A stretch of 64,000 nucleotides of DNA, taken from the NCBI GenBank assembly GCA_029448655.1, contig JACCLO010000006.1, positions 2,666,001 to 2,730,000 of the forward strand. The letters run 5' to 3'. The notes under the pieces were generated by a model. That model was not told the DNA's origin and did not search any database. It saw only the letters and a program-made list of their open reading frames with translations. The position numbers and the translations under genes were made by a program. Source of the stretch: Wolfiporia cocos. Its lineage: Eukaryota > Basidiomycota > Agaricomycetes > Polyporales > Phaeolaceae. Positions 48,174 to 58,579 of this stretch are shown here, one piece after another (the stretch's first letter is position 1; each line of letters starts with the position of its first letter).

Positions 48174-49215
48174 CGGATGCCTTCTCGGTCCTTCACCGTC
48201 CTTCTAGTGAGTAGCCCGGATTCTGATACTTCTAATCGTGTGAATATATTGTCGGCCGACTGCTACGTTACAGCCGTGACGGAAGCGCATGGGCCATTGC
48301 TCCCGCCTTTGCTGTCGACAATTGATCAAACACTAGCGCATGCCGAAGATGTGTGCGACATGGCGCCATTCGGAACCCATAACGCCGCGAAGTGACGCAT
48401 CATACGTTCTTGTACCTGTCCAGGATTGCCGGATTTCCAAAAGCGAAGCGCAGATATAATGAACATGCTTTGAAATTGATCACGAATGCTTGCGGCTTGT
48501 TTCGAAGGAGAGTTGCATGCTCTCGGGCCGTAAAGAGACATTGTCCAAAATCGCGGAGTCAAGCCGTACGTAACCGATTGATGTCAGACAGTTCCTAACA
48601 AGGACACTTATCATATTCATGTGGGTGTTGCGCAGAGCCTGCCAGAGTCGCTGGACTTGGCGGGCGGCAACACACAGCTGGGCAACCACTGTCGCATCCA
48701 CGGCCGGTTATCACCTATTTGGCTGATGTGCCATTTCCGCGTTTATCCTTCTCCGCCTGCGTATTCGGGAGGATGCTGAGCACTGCTGGCAGTGTCCCTT
48801 CACCTTCTCTGCGGCTGTCGTACTTGTTTCTAGCCCTCTCACACACAGACTGAAGACCACCCGTCACACTGCCAGGTCAACTGGTCTGCCGATCTGACCC
48901 GGGTTGGTATAACCATCATCAAGATAGCGAAGCCACCGCCAGGAAGCGCCCCTGCGGAGTTACGTCAATGGAATCTTCCCTTCCACTTCTGTCGAGCTCT
49001 GTCGAATTTCATTGTGCCTCGAGGACCGAGGCTCCCTTCCTTATAAACCCGGTCCTGCACGGATGTGGCCATCCGGCCATGCGTCTTGTGCTCCCGTTTG
49101 TCTGCAGGCGCCGCACAATGCGACACGCGTCGCGGTCTGGTGAGCATCGGTAACATCACGACATCCTCGCCAGCCCTCGACGCCATTTAGCCCGGCCGCG
49201 TGGAGCCCTGCGACA
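48174..49215. other. Intergenic, no gene seen
   Basis: No recognisable coding sequence. An A/T-poor stretch near 49000-49200 precedes the possible gene at 49.2 kb. Confidence 0.4.
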
Positions 49216-49749
49216 TGGCCTCCCGCCCCTCTGGTGTGCCCAACGTCACATGGGCCCGCGTACCGTTCTCGCGCTTCGCCCAACCTGGCTCCGGGCAAGC
49301 CGCAGCTTCAGGCAAAGGACGCGCCGAGCGCAAGTCTCAACGGCATGTGAGGTGCTTGCCTTCCGTGTCTGCTCTGCTAAGCCGGTGCGCTCCGCAGGAA
49401 CGTGCATTTCGACAACGATGCGGCGAGCACCTGGCATTACAGCGCAGGGCCCTCGACTTTGCGCCCGCGCCGCACTTGCTCCGACACGGGTTCCACTACG
49501 GCTGCGCAGAAAATTGCTGCGGAGTACCGCAAAAGCCGCTCGAGACAGGATGTGTTGCAGTCAAGCAACAGCAGCCCGGTAATCTCTCGTACATCCTCGG
49601 TGATGAGCGGTGCGGCGACGAGCTCTGCTGCTCACACGGACATCGTCAGCTTGTCTGAGCCGAAGGCACGATACAGGGAGTCCCGCGCGCACGCTCACGA
49701 ACAATATGTGAGCGGATCTTTCCATGCGGCAACTCCGAACCTGATGTAG
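49216..49749 (+). CDS. Possible Ser-rich disordered protein
   Basis: Tentative. Two exons with a 51-nt intron (about 49346-49396, GTGAGG...CGCAG) join ASLNGM to NVHFDNDAAS in one frame. The product is Ser/Thr/Arg-rich (SSNSSPVISRTSSVMSGAA) without any fold signal. A further hydrophilic ORF at 49936-50166 (SPLDSAPSDERGIRRKRHKT) may be a 3' exon. The start codon was not found. No family recognised. Confidence 0.3.
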
Positions 49750-50543
49750 AGACGGCGCGCGGCTCAGCTCCAGGAAGCCTGGACGATGTTCATGGGAGGC
49801 AGATTTGAGGGGGACGCATGCATACGCTGCCACCGGCGGGATTGCGACGACACTCTGCCGAGCCTACTTGACCTTGCGCGACATCTGCACTTGCACGACG
49901 TGCAGCCTGACGTCCGGTGATTTGGTGCAAGCTTCGTGACCCGGGCTGATCGTACTCATGTGTATGGGCGCAGCACAGATAGCGATAAGGAGGCCAGGAA
50001 TAGGCAGCCGTCCACTGATATCACTTCCTCGGAAGGGTCGCCGCTGGATTCTGCACCCTCGGATGAACGTGGGATCCGAAGGAAACGGCACAAGACCATG
50101 TATGAGTTTCCGAGCAGCGAAGACGCAGCGCGCCAAGATTCTCCTCCACGCAAAAGTGAGCCTTGACTGACTCTTCTTTCAGTCTAGGATATGCTAATGG
50201 TGTGTTTAGGAGGACTATTCAAGAGGCTAGCCAAGTTTACGTGTATCGGCCACTCGCAAGGCTCAATTTATGACGCATAACTGGAACGCTCACCTAAAAG
50301 CTATCATGCCTACAGCATTAAGCTGGGGCGATACGCATGCTCCCATCTCCAATGTCTCACTCATAGAACTCAGCATCACAAACTCACGGCATTACGACTT
50401 ATAACATCCAGCATTGAACAAGATTGTGTATACATACATCACACCTGAACTTGTATATAATTCATGCATTACATACGGATACCCCTGTACAATTACAATA
50501 CAAAACGGTGCAGCTCTCACAGTTGTTACTGTGCACCTCGTCT

Positions 50544-51561
50544 TCACTTACCCATTGACGCTTCTCTACACGCTCTGCTACAGAAGTAATCAACGGTGCT
50601 CTGAGGCATCTCGCGGCACATGATACATGCTTCAGCCAGGCCCGAGGCAACCGCTTCCCTAGTAACATTAAAGCCATCAAACCCAGGACATGGTGTAGAT
50701 GACCACACGTACTGGCGATGCCTCCGAGAGCAGTACTCGCTCGTCTGGGATCCATCAGGATTGACATGTGCATACTCGGTGCATCCCGGGATTTTACACA
50801 ATGACGGCGGCTGATTGGCAGCAGACGGAGGCGGCTGTGGGGCAGTAGCGGGAAAAGCACCAAGTGGCTGCTGGCTCTGAACATTGGGGCCGTTGCTGGG
50901 AGGTGCCGGGGCAGCTCCTGCAGCCACTTTTGCCTTCTGGGAGACTGTAGCCTGCTGCGATCCCGCCGATGGTTGTATTTTAGCAATCTGCGAAATCGCA
51001 GATTGCCTGAGCTGTGAGACAGTGCTCTGCAGCCCCTTGGTCGGCGGCGCGAATGCAGGGGGCGCTACCGCTGGTCGACGATCAGGGCGATATCAGCATC
51101 AGCGATGAATACTGCGACTTACACGCTGGGGGCGCCGCTGCGGCCGCTGTCTGCTGCCTGAATGGCACGACGGTGCCGCTTGGCCCCGCTTGGTTGGTGC
51201 TGGTGGCGAGAGGCTTCTTCTGGGCCTGAGCTTGAGCCGCACATTTCTTGCCGCAGTAATCGTGGCCCGCGAACTTCGGCCTTTGCTTGCAGTGCTGATA
51301 ATGCCGCGGAGTACGATCGATGAATCGATGAAGAGTCAGTGAGTGGCTCGGCTAGATGCGATTGCCACTACGCACAATGCACAAGCTGGTCTGGGTAGCA
51401 GCGGCTTGCGCTGCACAGGTCTTGCTACAATATGGATGACCACCGAATTTGGGCTTCTGTTGGCAGAACTGGACGTCGTAAGGTCAGTACTGTTCATAAA
51501 TCTGCATGAATGCGGACCGCCATACATCACACAGAGCGGTGTTGGCAACCGATGTCGACAT
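50544..51561 (-). CDS. Zinc-module protein related to the neighbouring PARP-like genes, no catalytic domain
   Basis: Starts MSTSVANTALCDF. Spliced by eye, it has two tandem modules of the form CxxC-x11-YCxxxCA (CDFCQQKPKFGGHPYCSKTCA, CIHCKQRPKFAGHDYCGKKCA; the CxxC of each is completed by an intron joint), then a Gln/Ala/Pro-rich linker. Module 3 is CKIPGC...YCSRRH and module 4 is CIMC...FCSRACREA. The same module order precedes the ADP-ribosyltransferase domain of the gene at 56.3-58.1 kb. Here the frame meets TGA soon after module 4 (50544), although a GTAAGT donor lies just before it, and I saw no transferase sequence to the left. It is either a truncated copy or a stand-alone adaptor. Same strand as NADAR, 264 bp downstream of it. 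Confidence 0.7.
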
Positions 51562-51824
51562 TTCGAATTGTCAGTGAAGTGTTGAGTCTGCACTTTGCAG
51601 AGACGGCTCTAGCTTTAAGCACAACGCCATATCAAGAAACTGCCTCATGTTGTTCTAGAATACACGCTGAACCTGCCAGGCGAAGTCGATCATCTCGTAC
51701 ATACAGTATCAATCAGAGCTACTATACAGGTTAGGTGAAGCTTATGCTGATTACTTAAGGAAACTCAGATAGCACGAGCTCAGCGCATTGCGCGTACGTC
51801 GGTGCCTGTGAATCAAAGTTGATC

Positions 51825-52872
51825 TCACCCACTGTTGCGCAAACGTGTGCGCAGTCTCTCGAGCGCCTTCCCCAGCTCATTGCAGCCTTTTCCATCAGCA
51901 CCTACGCCCCAGAACGCATCTCTGTCAGAGTTCTAACCGAATCACGATCAGACCAGTGAGCTGCAGCAGACAACGAGGTAAACGTGCCTCTATCAGCTCC
52001 GCGTCGCCAGTGGCGAGGAGCTTCCTTTTCAGGTTATCATGCTGCGTAAACTTGAGCCACAACGCGTCATCCATCTCAGAGGTGTATGTTTCAGCGATAC
52101 CGCACAACACACAATCAGTGCATGCCATACCTTCTGGACATTGACCGATAACCAGTCGTGTCGGACCTCAGGCTGAAATCGGCGCGCCTCAGAGAACGCC
52201 ACACTCGGCCTGTCTGAGCATGTTCTGATGTGCTCTGCAAGATACGGGCGGTGCTCCAAAAACTGCCATAAAATGAGATACTCAGCGTAAGACAAATGAA
52301 TGGGAGCGCACCTTGAACGATTGAAACAGGTGCTCGCTCGTTGGGTATACCTTCCCCTTGTAAGTCACCGGGTGAGGAGAGAAGTTGGTAAATTCATAGT
52401 ATGGTTCATGCTTGTGGTAGAAGAGAATCTGGCGACGCGGTGGTGGCCGACTTGATTTGATAGGACTGGGAGGTGTGTTATAACTATAACGCGGAAACGA
52501 AGAGCTCTTGAAAGTATTGATAGGGCTAGGAGGCTTGCTAAAAGTAGGATCGGAGCGGGTGGGGGATGGTTGATAGGCGAGATCATATCTGGCACCATTC
52601 TGCACACTGCTTGACTGCAGAGACTCAGCGCGACGACGCTTTCTGCTTGCTTCGTAGTGTTGCTGCGAATCGCCTGCGCTTTCGAATAACCTGCTCATGG
52701 TCTGCGGGTGGAGCTGGTCGGGTGGGACAGGAGAAGCGACGTAAAATGTGCGATGACGCTCTTCCTGTATAACGTACTGCACTGTCGCGCCTGTATTCAA
52801 ATCAATCACGGACTGGGTGGGATAGCTGCGAGACTCGGTGGTGACACCAATGGGCTGAGAATGAGTGTGCAT
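51825..52872 (-). CDS. NADAR-domain protein (YbiA-like; candidate ADP-ribose hydrolase)
   Basis: The C-terminal ~160 residues are a NADAR/DUF1768 domain: LFYHKHEPYYEFTNFSPHPV, YPTSEHLFQSFKFLEH, VAFSEARRFQPEVRHDW, MDDALWLKFTQHDNLKRKLLATGDAELIE, RDAFWGVGADGKG and NELGKALERLRTRLR. YbiA/RibX NADAR proteins act on N-glycosidic bonds, and characterised NADARs remove ADP-ribose from guanine. The N-terminal ~180 residues are disordered, Ser/Pro-rich (TFSKPPSPINTFKSSSFPRYSY) with a basic KRRR patch. Introns at about 52265-52311, 52085-52130 and 51925-51960. The start at 52872 is the first Met of a long open exon; Met at about 52697 is an alternative. It lies between zinc/PARP-like genes. Confidence 0.88.
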
Positions 52873-53651
52873 GAGCAGCTAGGACAAGATGAATATCTGG
52901 AACCATTCTTGTTACAACACAAGTGATACGGTCGGAATGGACATTAGGGTACTCACCACGCTTCTGAGGAAGAACGAGTATCGAATATCAGCGATTCTCG
53001 TGTTGTACAGACCGTAATCGCGTGCCACGGCGATGGGACTTCTACTTAAGCGACTCCACCGCCACCGTTAGGCTAGCACGTGCTGACCCTGAACCACTTA
53101 CAGATTGCGTTCGTCTCCCCGCAACATGTGGAAAACGCCTGAGCAGCATGCTCAGCTCCCGTAGTGCATTAGTGGATGTTCAAGTTAGACTCGATTGCCT
53201 CGCACAGGAGCTTTTTGAGGATTCGAACCTGACAGTAAATGGCCGATATGATAGGCACAATCCAACCAGATCAAAGAGAGAGGTCTGACTTTCGTGAGCC
53301 AGCAGCACAGAGTAGCCTCTTGTGAGTACAAATCATATCATTTGGGCGATCGCCCCGATAGCCTGAGTATACTCGCTTGCCTTGATTCCGATCTGGATCG
53401 TACGGGCGCCTACTGGAACTTCATCAACTCGTGTTATCGCCTTTCGCCGTCCTCACTGCAGCTGCGTGCCAGTCTGGAACATCCGTCGTTGACACGGAGG
53501 ACATGGCGCTACATTGGGCTGCTCTAGGCTACAGCTGGGTATCACGCTGCCGCGATGCTGATGCACTGCACGAGGGCATTATACTACGTTTCGCTGTGAA
53601 TGACAGCTTTATTTTAAACTGAGGCTCCTCATACCAGCTCCCGTACTTGTC
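52873..53651. other. Intergenic between NADAR and PARP-like gene A
   Basis: 779 bp between two diverging starts. I looked for zinc-module exons that might belong to the gene on the right and found none; ORFs at 53022-53288 and 53294-53622 have no such motif. Confidence 0.45.
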
Positions 53652-54663
53652 ATGGACGATTTCGCTATCGAAAATCAGATCAACCAGCTCAGTAGTCGAG
53701 ATGCTCGCCTTATTGCGCTCGACAAGTTAGACCCGCAGTATGCCAAAGGTATTCATATTGTATTATATATTTTCTAGGCTCACCATCAGCCAGTCCGTAG
53801 CTTATTTATGCAAGGCTGGAAACACAAGCGAAAACGCCCGCTAGTCCTTGCCGTTTATAAGATTGCTGCTCCACAAGCAAGCATTCAGCCCTATGTCGAT
53901 TATAAGTAAGCATCCCGCTAAGTTGACGTTTGATCTTTTGAAAGTCTCCCAAGATCGAAAGTCCAAGGTGATACCGACCGACAAGTAGAGGAACTGCTCT
54001 TCCATGGGACCACCCGAGCTTGTAAACTGGGGGAGAATCCCAACAGTGTTCTGCTTTGCTCGTTGCCTGCATGTAGCCTGTGCGCCATTATCAGGAAGTC
54101 TTTTGATATGAAATTCTGTGGTGAGATAATGTCTTTCATTGATTGTGATCCGGAGGTTGGCTCACCAGCAATTACAGGAAATAAGAATAAGTTCAACCGG
54201 TCAGTTTTCTTTGGCTTCCTGTCTCGCAATCGTAATGTGAATCATGGTCTGACGGTTCATCAGCTTTGGTAAAGGAATTTACACGAGCTCCTGCTCATCG
54301 AGTATATATGTTTATATGCGATATGATTCCCTGCTAACGACTACCATAGAGGCGGACGATTACGTTTCAAACGTATCCTCGGACGCAACATGCCGTGTCT
54401 TACTGCTCAATCGTGTTGTTGTCGGACGCTCAAAGCGATTACGATTCAATTCAGTAGACATGACACAACCGCCTTACGGGTTTGATTCGGTACTTGGACA
54501 ACCTGGGGCCGATCTGAACTATCAAGAGACCGTGGTATATACCAATAATGCCATTCGACCGAGTTATCTGGTGGTCTATGGCGAGAAACTGGTGCATCCC
54601 GAAGCGATGAGCATGCTTGAGGCGGTTATACGGCAGATGTTCTTCACACCCCTGACTCAATGA
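53652..54663 (+). CDS. PARP-like ADP-ribosyltransferase A, catalytic domain only
   Basis: Starts MDDFAIENQINQLSS; a leader homologous to the pre-catalytic helix of the other copies follows (FMQGWKHKRKRPLVLAVYKIA). Exons then give HGTTRACKLG (NAD-binding His), LCSLPACSLCAIIRKSFD, FGKGIYTSSCSSS (catalytic-core Tyr), ADDYVSNVSS, CRVLLLNRVVVGR, PPYGFDSVLGQPG, and YQETVVYTNNAIRPSYLVVYG, where the Glu aligns with the PARP catalytic Glu. Thus an intact H-Y-E triad is present. It has no zinc modules, unlike its paralogues. Introns use GT/AG (for example GTATTC at about 53747 and GTATAT at about 54302). Ends at TGA 54661-54663, convergent with gene B. Confidence 0.82.
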
Positions 54664-54800
54664 CTGTTACGATAGGTTGTATTTTTTAGTAGCTTGAATA
54701 TGTAGGCTTGCCGTTACATCGCATTCGCAATATATATCAAGTCGCATCATCAGATAGATACTGGGTCGCATCACCAGATCATCAGAAGACTAACAAACGG

Positions 54801-56058
54801 TCACATCCTATACATGATCACGTAGTTCGGCACGATTGCATCTGCGGTGTTGACAACCACCGTTCCGCCATCGTTGACCTGGTTACGTCAATAAATCACC
54901 TGTCGTGGAAGGGTATCGAACTAGACTAACTGAAGTAAATTCTCCTGTAGTCGATTGCATCGTCTGATCCTGTGGTTTACCTCCAAGGAGGACGGTGCAG
55001 GCCAAAAGAACACGATATGGCGAGGATGTCGATGATATCACGAAACGATCCGCCCGAGAGGGATCTTGATGAGAGTATAGCCCATTGCCGTGCCTTCAAT
55101 ACTCGTGAGCTTCCTTGCCCTTCATGCACACGAATCGCTCACCTTCCAGAGCTGTACTGCTCGTTGAATGCCAACTGCTTGAATGATGATCGCAAGATCT
55201 TGCAGACTCCACAGGACTTCCAGTTACAAAGGGTCACATCGTTAACTGCAAAGTCGCATATGCATTGTGCACCGTGATATGTGCTGATCTCATGTACACC
55301 TGTAGTGGCATGAAGTTGCTTTCTGATATCTAGTTGAATAGACAGGTAGCATGATCAATGGGGCGTGCTAACCTGTACTGATCAAACGCAGCGCGCGATT
55401 CGCGGGTAGGGAGTACTTCGACGATCTTCGCTACCGTTGGCTTCTTGTCATTGCTCCAAGCTCGAGTGAACTCATCAGCCACTATTCATCAATAAGATTT
55501 TGGCCGCTGAAATGTGACCGAAGACAAACCGCTTTGGAAAGTGATTTCGGTAGAGCGTAGTTCTCGCAGGCGTGTACCACCATCTCGTCGGGCTGCGTTG
55601 CACGTTGCACAGAGGTCGCCCACGACTCTAGGCAATGTCCGGCAGTCTGTACAAGCCTGGACTTGACGCTGTCGTACAGCTTCCCTGGTTGCGCTGCTTT
55701 TAATCACTTCGTAACCCTGATCAGCAATGGTCCTGACCGTGCGTGTTTCTCAGAGCAGAAGCCTCCGTAGGAGGCATCTCCCGGGGTTCGGCATCCGCGC
55801 AGCAAGCACGCAGGCAAAGTAGCTTGACCGCGTCTGTTCCTTGCACACGTCCTGCCACAATACGGATGCTTGTATCCGCCTTCGACATATTTGGGCCTGA
55901 CGCCGCACACCTGGTGGTGGAAGTGATATTTCGCGTGCCAATTGTCAATGCGTGCTCAGTCGCGTGGCAGCTGTGCGCACCTCGCACATGTCATTCTTAC
56001 CCGAGTCTTTAGATGGGGACCTCAGATGCTTCGCAGCGGTCTTGAGTGAAGAGTACAT
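54801..56058 (-). CDS. Zinc-module PARP-like protein B, catalytic Glu lost
   Basis: Starts MYSSLKTAAKHLRSPSK. One type-1 zinc module (MCEVCGVRPKYV...YCGRTCA, the CxxC made by a splice), then CLLRGC...GFCSEKH, CTDC...LCATC, the pre-catalytic helix (VADEFTRAWSNDKKPTVAKIVEVL) and a PARP-like domain: STYHGAQCICD (His), LCNWKSCGVCKILRSSF, HGNGLYSHQD (Tyr), ADRF, YRVLLACTVLLGG and VNDGGTVVVNTADAIVPNYVIMYRM. At the place of the catalytic Glu this copy has Gly (DGGTVVV against DELVVY in copy C), and the loop before it is shortened. It is likely an inactive or altered transferase. Ends at TGA 54801-54803. Confidence 0.8.
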
Positions 56059-56327
56059 TGTAGCAAGTTGGTACGGCAGTGCGTTCGAGAGCCTTCATGT
56101 ACTGTCTCAACAGGCACGCATACATCGTGCATCAGATTCCCAGGGCGCGGATAATGCATGTACGGTGGCAGCTGAGCGCCCGGGGTGCTCGTGCTGCATA
56201 CCGTCAGTGTAAAGAGCGCCTGTTGCATACTGTAAAAGAGCAAGCCTGATGGATCTTGGGCCACGACCCTCGCATTCATCACACTCCAACTCCTGGAGAG
56301 CTGCTTACGCCTGCATCTTTGATAAAT
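56059..56327. promoter_or_regulatory. Shared promoter of PARP-like genes B and C
   Basis: 269 bp between head-to-head starts of B (minus) and C (plus). Both promoters must lie here. No operator was recognised. Confidence 0.55.
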
Positions 56328-58092
56328 ATGGCTTCTCTTGCTTCACTTCCGTTCTTGAACAGTATGGCTGCCCAGACCCTTTATGGAAGCAAGCGGCGTA
56401 GGGCCACTATTAATAATGGTCTGTGTTGTTGCTTCTGCTATAGAGGCATTCAACTGAACCGTCGAACAGGTTCCGCTTTAAATACCTCCCCTGGAATGGC
56501 GGCATTGAATTTGTGTGAGGTAAGGCAATCGTGGGAAGAATGTAGCGATGTGCACTAACAACGCCGCTGTAATTTGGTAGGTCTGTCATACTCGACAGAA
56601 ATATGTCGATGCGTCTACAGGGAAGACGCATCCATACTGCGGCAAACGCTGTGCGGCGACCGCAGCTTCCAAGCCCCAACAATCCACCACGACGGTTGGG
56701 ATATGTGTCGTATGTAGTAGATAAAGACAGGTCAAACAGATATTAATTATCAGATTAATGAGTAGGTCTGCCACAAGCGGCCACAATACTCAGATGGGTC
56801 ACGCACACATCTATATTGCAGCAGGACCTGTGCTCGCTCTGTCAAGAGGCCTGGTAGTAGTTCACGTCAGAATTCCATGAATGTTAACTCCAACGGTAGG
56901 AGATAGGCAACTTAACGACGTAGTCATCGCTGACAGTTGCACAATTGTGGCGTAGGCATCTGTCAGATCCCTGGTTGTAATCAGCCCGTACAAGGGACGG
57001 CAAATGGGAAGTATTGCGGGCCAGTCCATGGGGTGTATGTTCTATCTTCTCTCATTTGTGAAAAGTGCTTACTTTGTTGGTATAGCTTGGCAGAGACGGG
57101 TTGTCTTTGGTGTCGTCAAGCACCCACACAAGGCGATCGGCATTTCTGCAGCATTGGGTGTGCTCAGGAAGCACAGAAGAAGGCGGTGATCCTCCTAGAA
57201 GTGCCAGAAGACCATTTCACCTTCAAGAGCGGTTGGTAATTTCGCATCTTTCCGCATTTCATTCTTGATGATAGTCCTCGAAGTTGCCGATCAGTTTAGG
57301 ACATCATGGAGACATTCCACCAGCTGTCCTCCAGTGAAACACATATACAAGATCGTCGGCATGCAATCATCGATAAGTCAGTATGAAACATACAAGTATG
57401 AGATAATAATATAAGCCAATCGTGGAGAAGATTCATCACGTTTCGCAGGGCCTCGGTAGAAAGTCGCGGTCAATTTGCGGCTGCTGGGAAGACTGCCGGG
57501 AACGAACATCGACGCTGGCATGGAACAAAGCGCGAATGTAAGCTGGGAAACAAGGGAGAGACGACATTCTGCAGTTCCCAAACTTGCTCCCTGTGCTGCA
57601 TTATCAAGAGTTCTTTTGATGTAAACTTATGGGGCAAGAAGACGGGGTGGGGAAGGTGATCTGCCATATGGTAATGCTTTCACTTTCATTTACTAATGGT
57701 TGAATCAGATTCGGCGCGGGTATTTACACATCATCCACATCGTCAAAGTGCGCTCTATACGGACTCTCCTATCTGGTTGATCGTAACTTCGACTCCTGAC
57801 AGGGCAAACGACTACTCTCACAATACTGATTCCAATGCACCATTGAAGGCAATACTACTGAACAAAGTCGTTGTGGGCAAGGGTTGCAAGATGACCCGTG
57901 ATAACACTTCACTGAAGGCGCCACCTTCTGGGTTTGACTCTGTACGCTATTTGATGCAAGTGTCGTATCATCCTTACGCCTTGCTTGCAGGTCCTCGCGG
58001 AGAAGGGGGACAGGCTGAACCACGATGAACTGGTTGTATACAGCAACGATGCAATCCGTCCATCCTACCTCGTGATGTACGAAGCCCACTGA
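56328..58092 (+). CDS. Zinc-module PARP-like ADP-ribosyltransferase C
   Basis: Starts MASLASLPFLNSMAAQ. Two type-1 zinc modules (LCEVCHTRQKYV...YCGKRCA and CVVCHKRPQYS...YCSRTCA), module 3 (CQIPGC...KYCGPVHG), module 4 (CLWCRQAP...FCSIGCAQEA), a helix (VADQFRTSWRH...VKHIYKIV), then the PARP-like domain: RRWHGTKRECKL (His), FCSSQTCSLCCIIKSSFD, RFGAGIYTSSTSSK (Tyr), LKAILLNKVVVGKG, PPSGFDSV, and HDELVVYSNDAIRPSYLVMYEAH (Glu). The H-Y-E triad is intact. Every exon joint tried is GT/AG and in frame, including donors inside the CxxC motifs. Ends TGA 58090-58092. PARP-type enzymes transfer ADP-ribose from NAD+; the target (protein or nucleic acid) cannot be told from sequence. Confidence 0.85.
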
Positions 58093-58579
58093 CGAGTGGG
58101 CAGGCCACTCTTTATCGTGAATTAATGTAAGTCCGTCGTCATTACAACAGCATATTAGGGCTGGGCCCATGTATACACATTATGTACAATTGTTAAATGA
58201 TGAGTAAAGCCATGTACAATAATCAAACTATGTGAATGTAGATGTTCATGGACAAATCGACAGTGTCGCCAGTGTGGTCAGGATCGATGTTAAGACCCAG
58301 TCTGTGGAGGTCGTCAGGGCCTTGAGTTCATTGAATGGTCTGCGCGGATAACCATCGACCGCCATGCGTAGGAGCTATCGGCATCAACAGCATCGTCTAT
58401 TTTGCGGCTCATACATCATGAGTAAGGGTATGTGATCTGTATATCCATCACAACGAGTCAGGTTCCTGATTACATAGCTATTCTACAATATGAAAATAAG
58501 TTATCTTAGTTCTACAACATTACAACATGGATGTGATAGCACATCGTCACAGAAGATACAGGTTATCGTCATCAGTTAA

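Noticed and set aside
53022..53622. Upstream exons with zinc modules for PARP-like gene A
   Set aside because: No CxxC...YCxxxC pattern on the plus strand here, so A is called as catalytic domain only.
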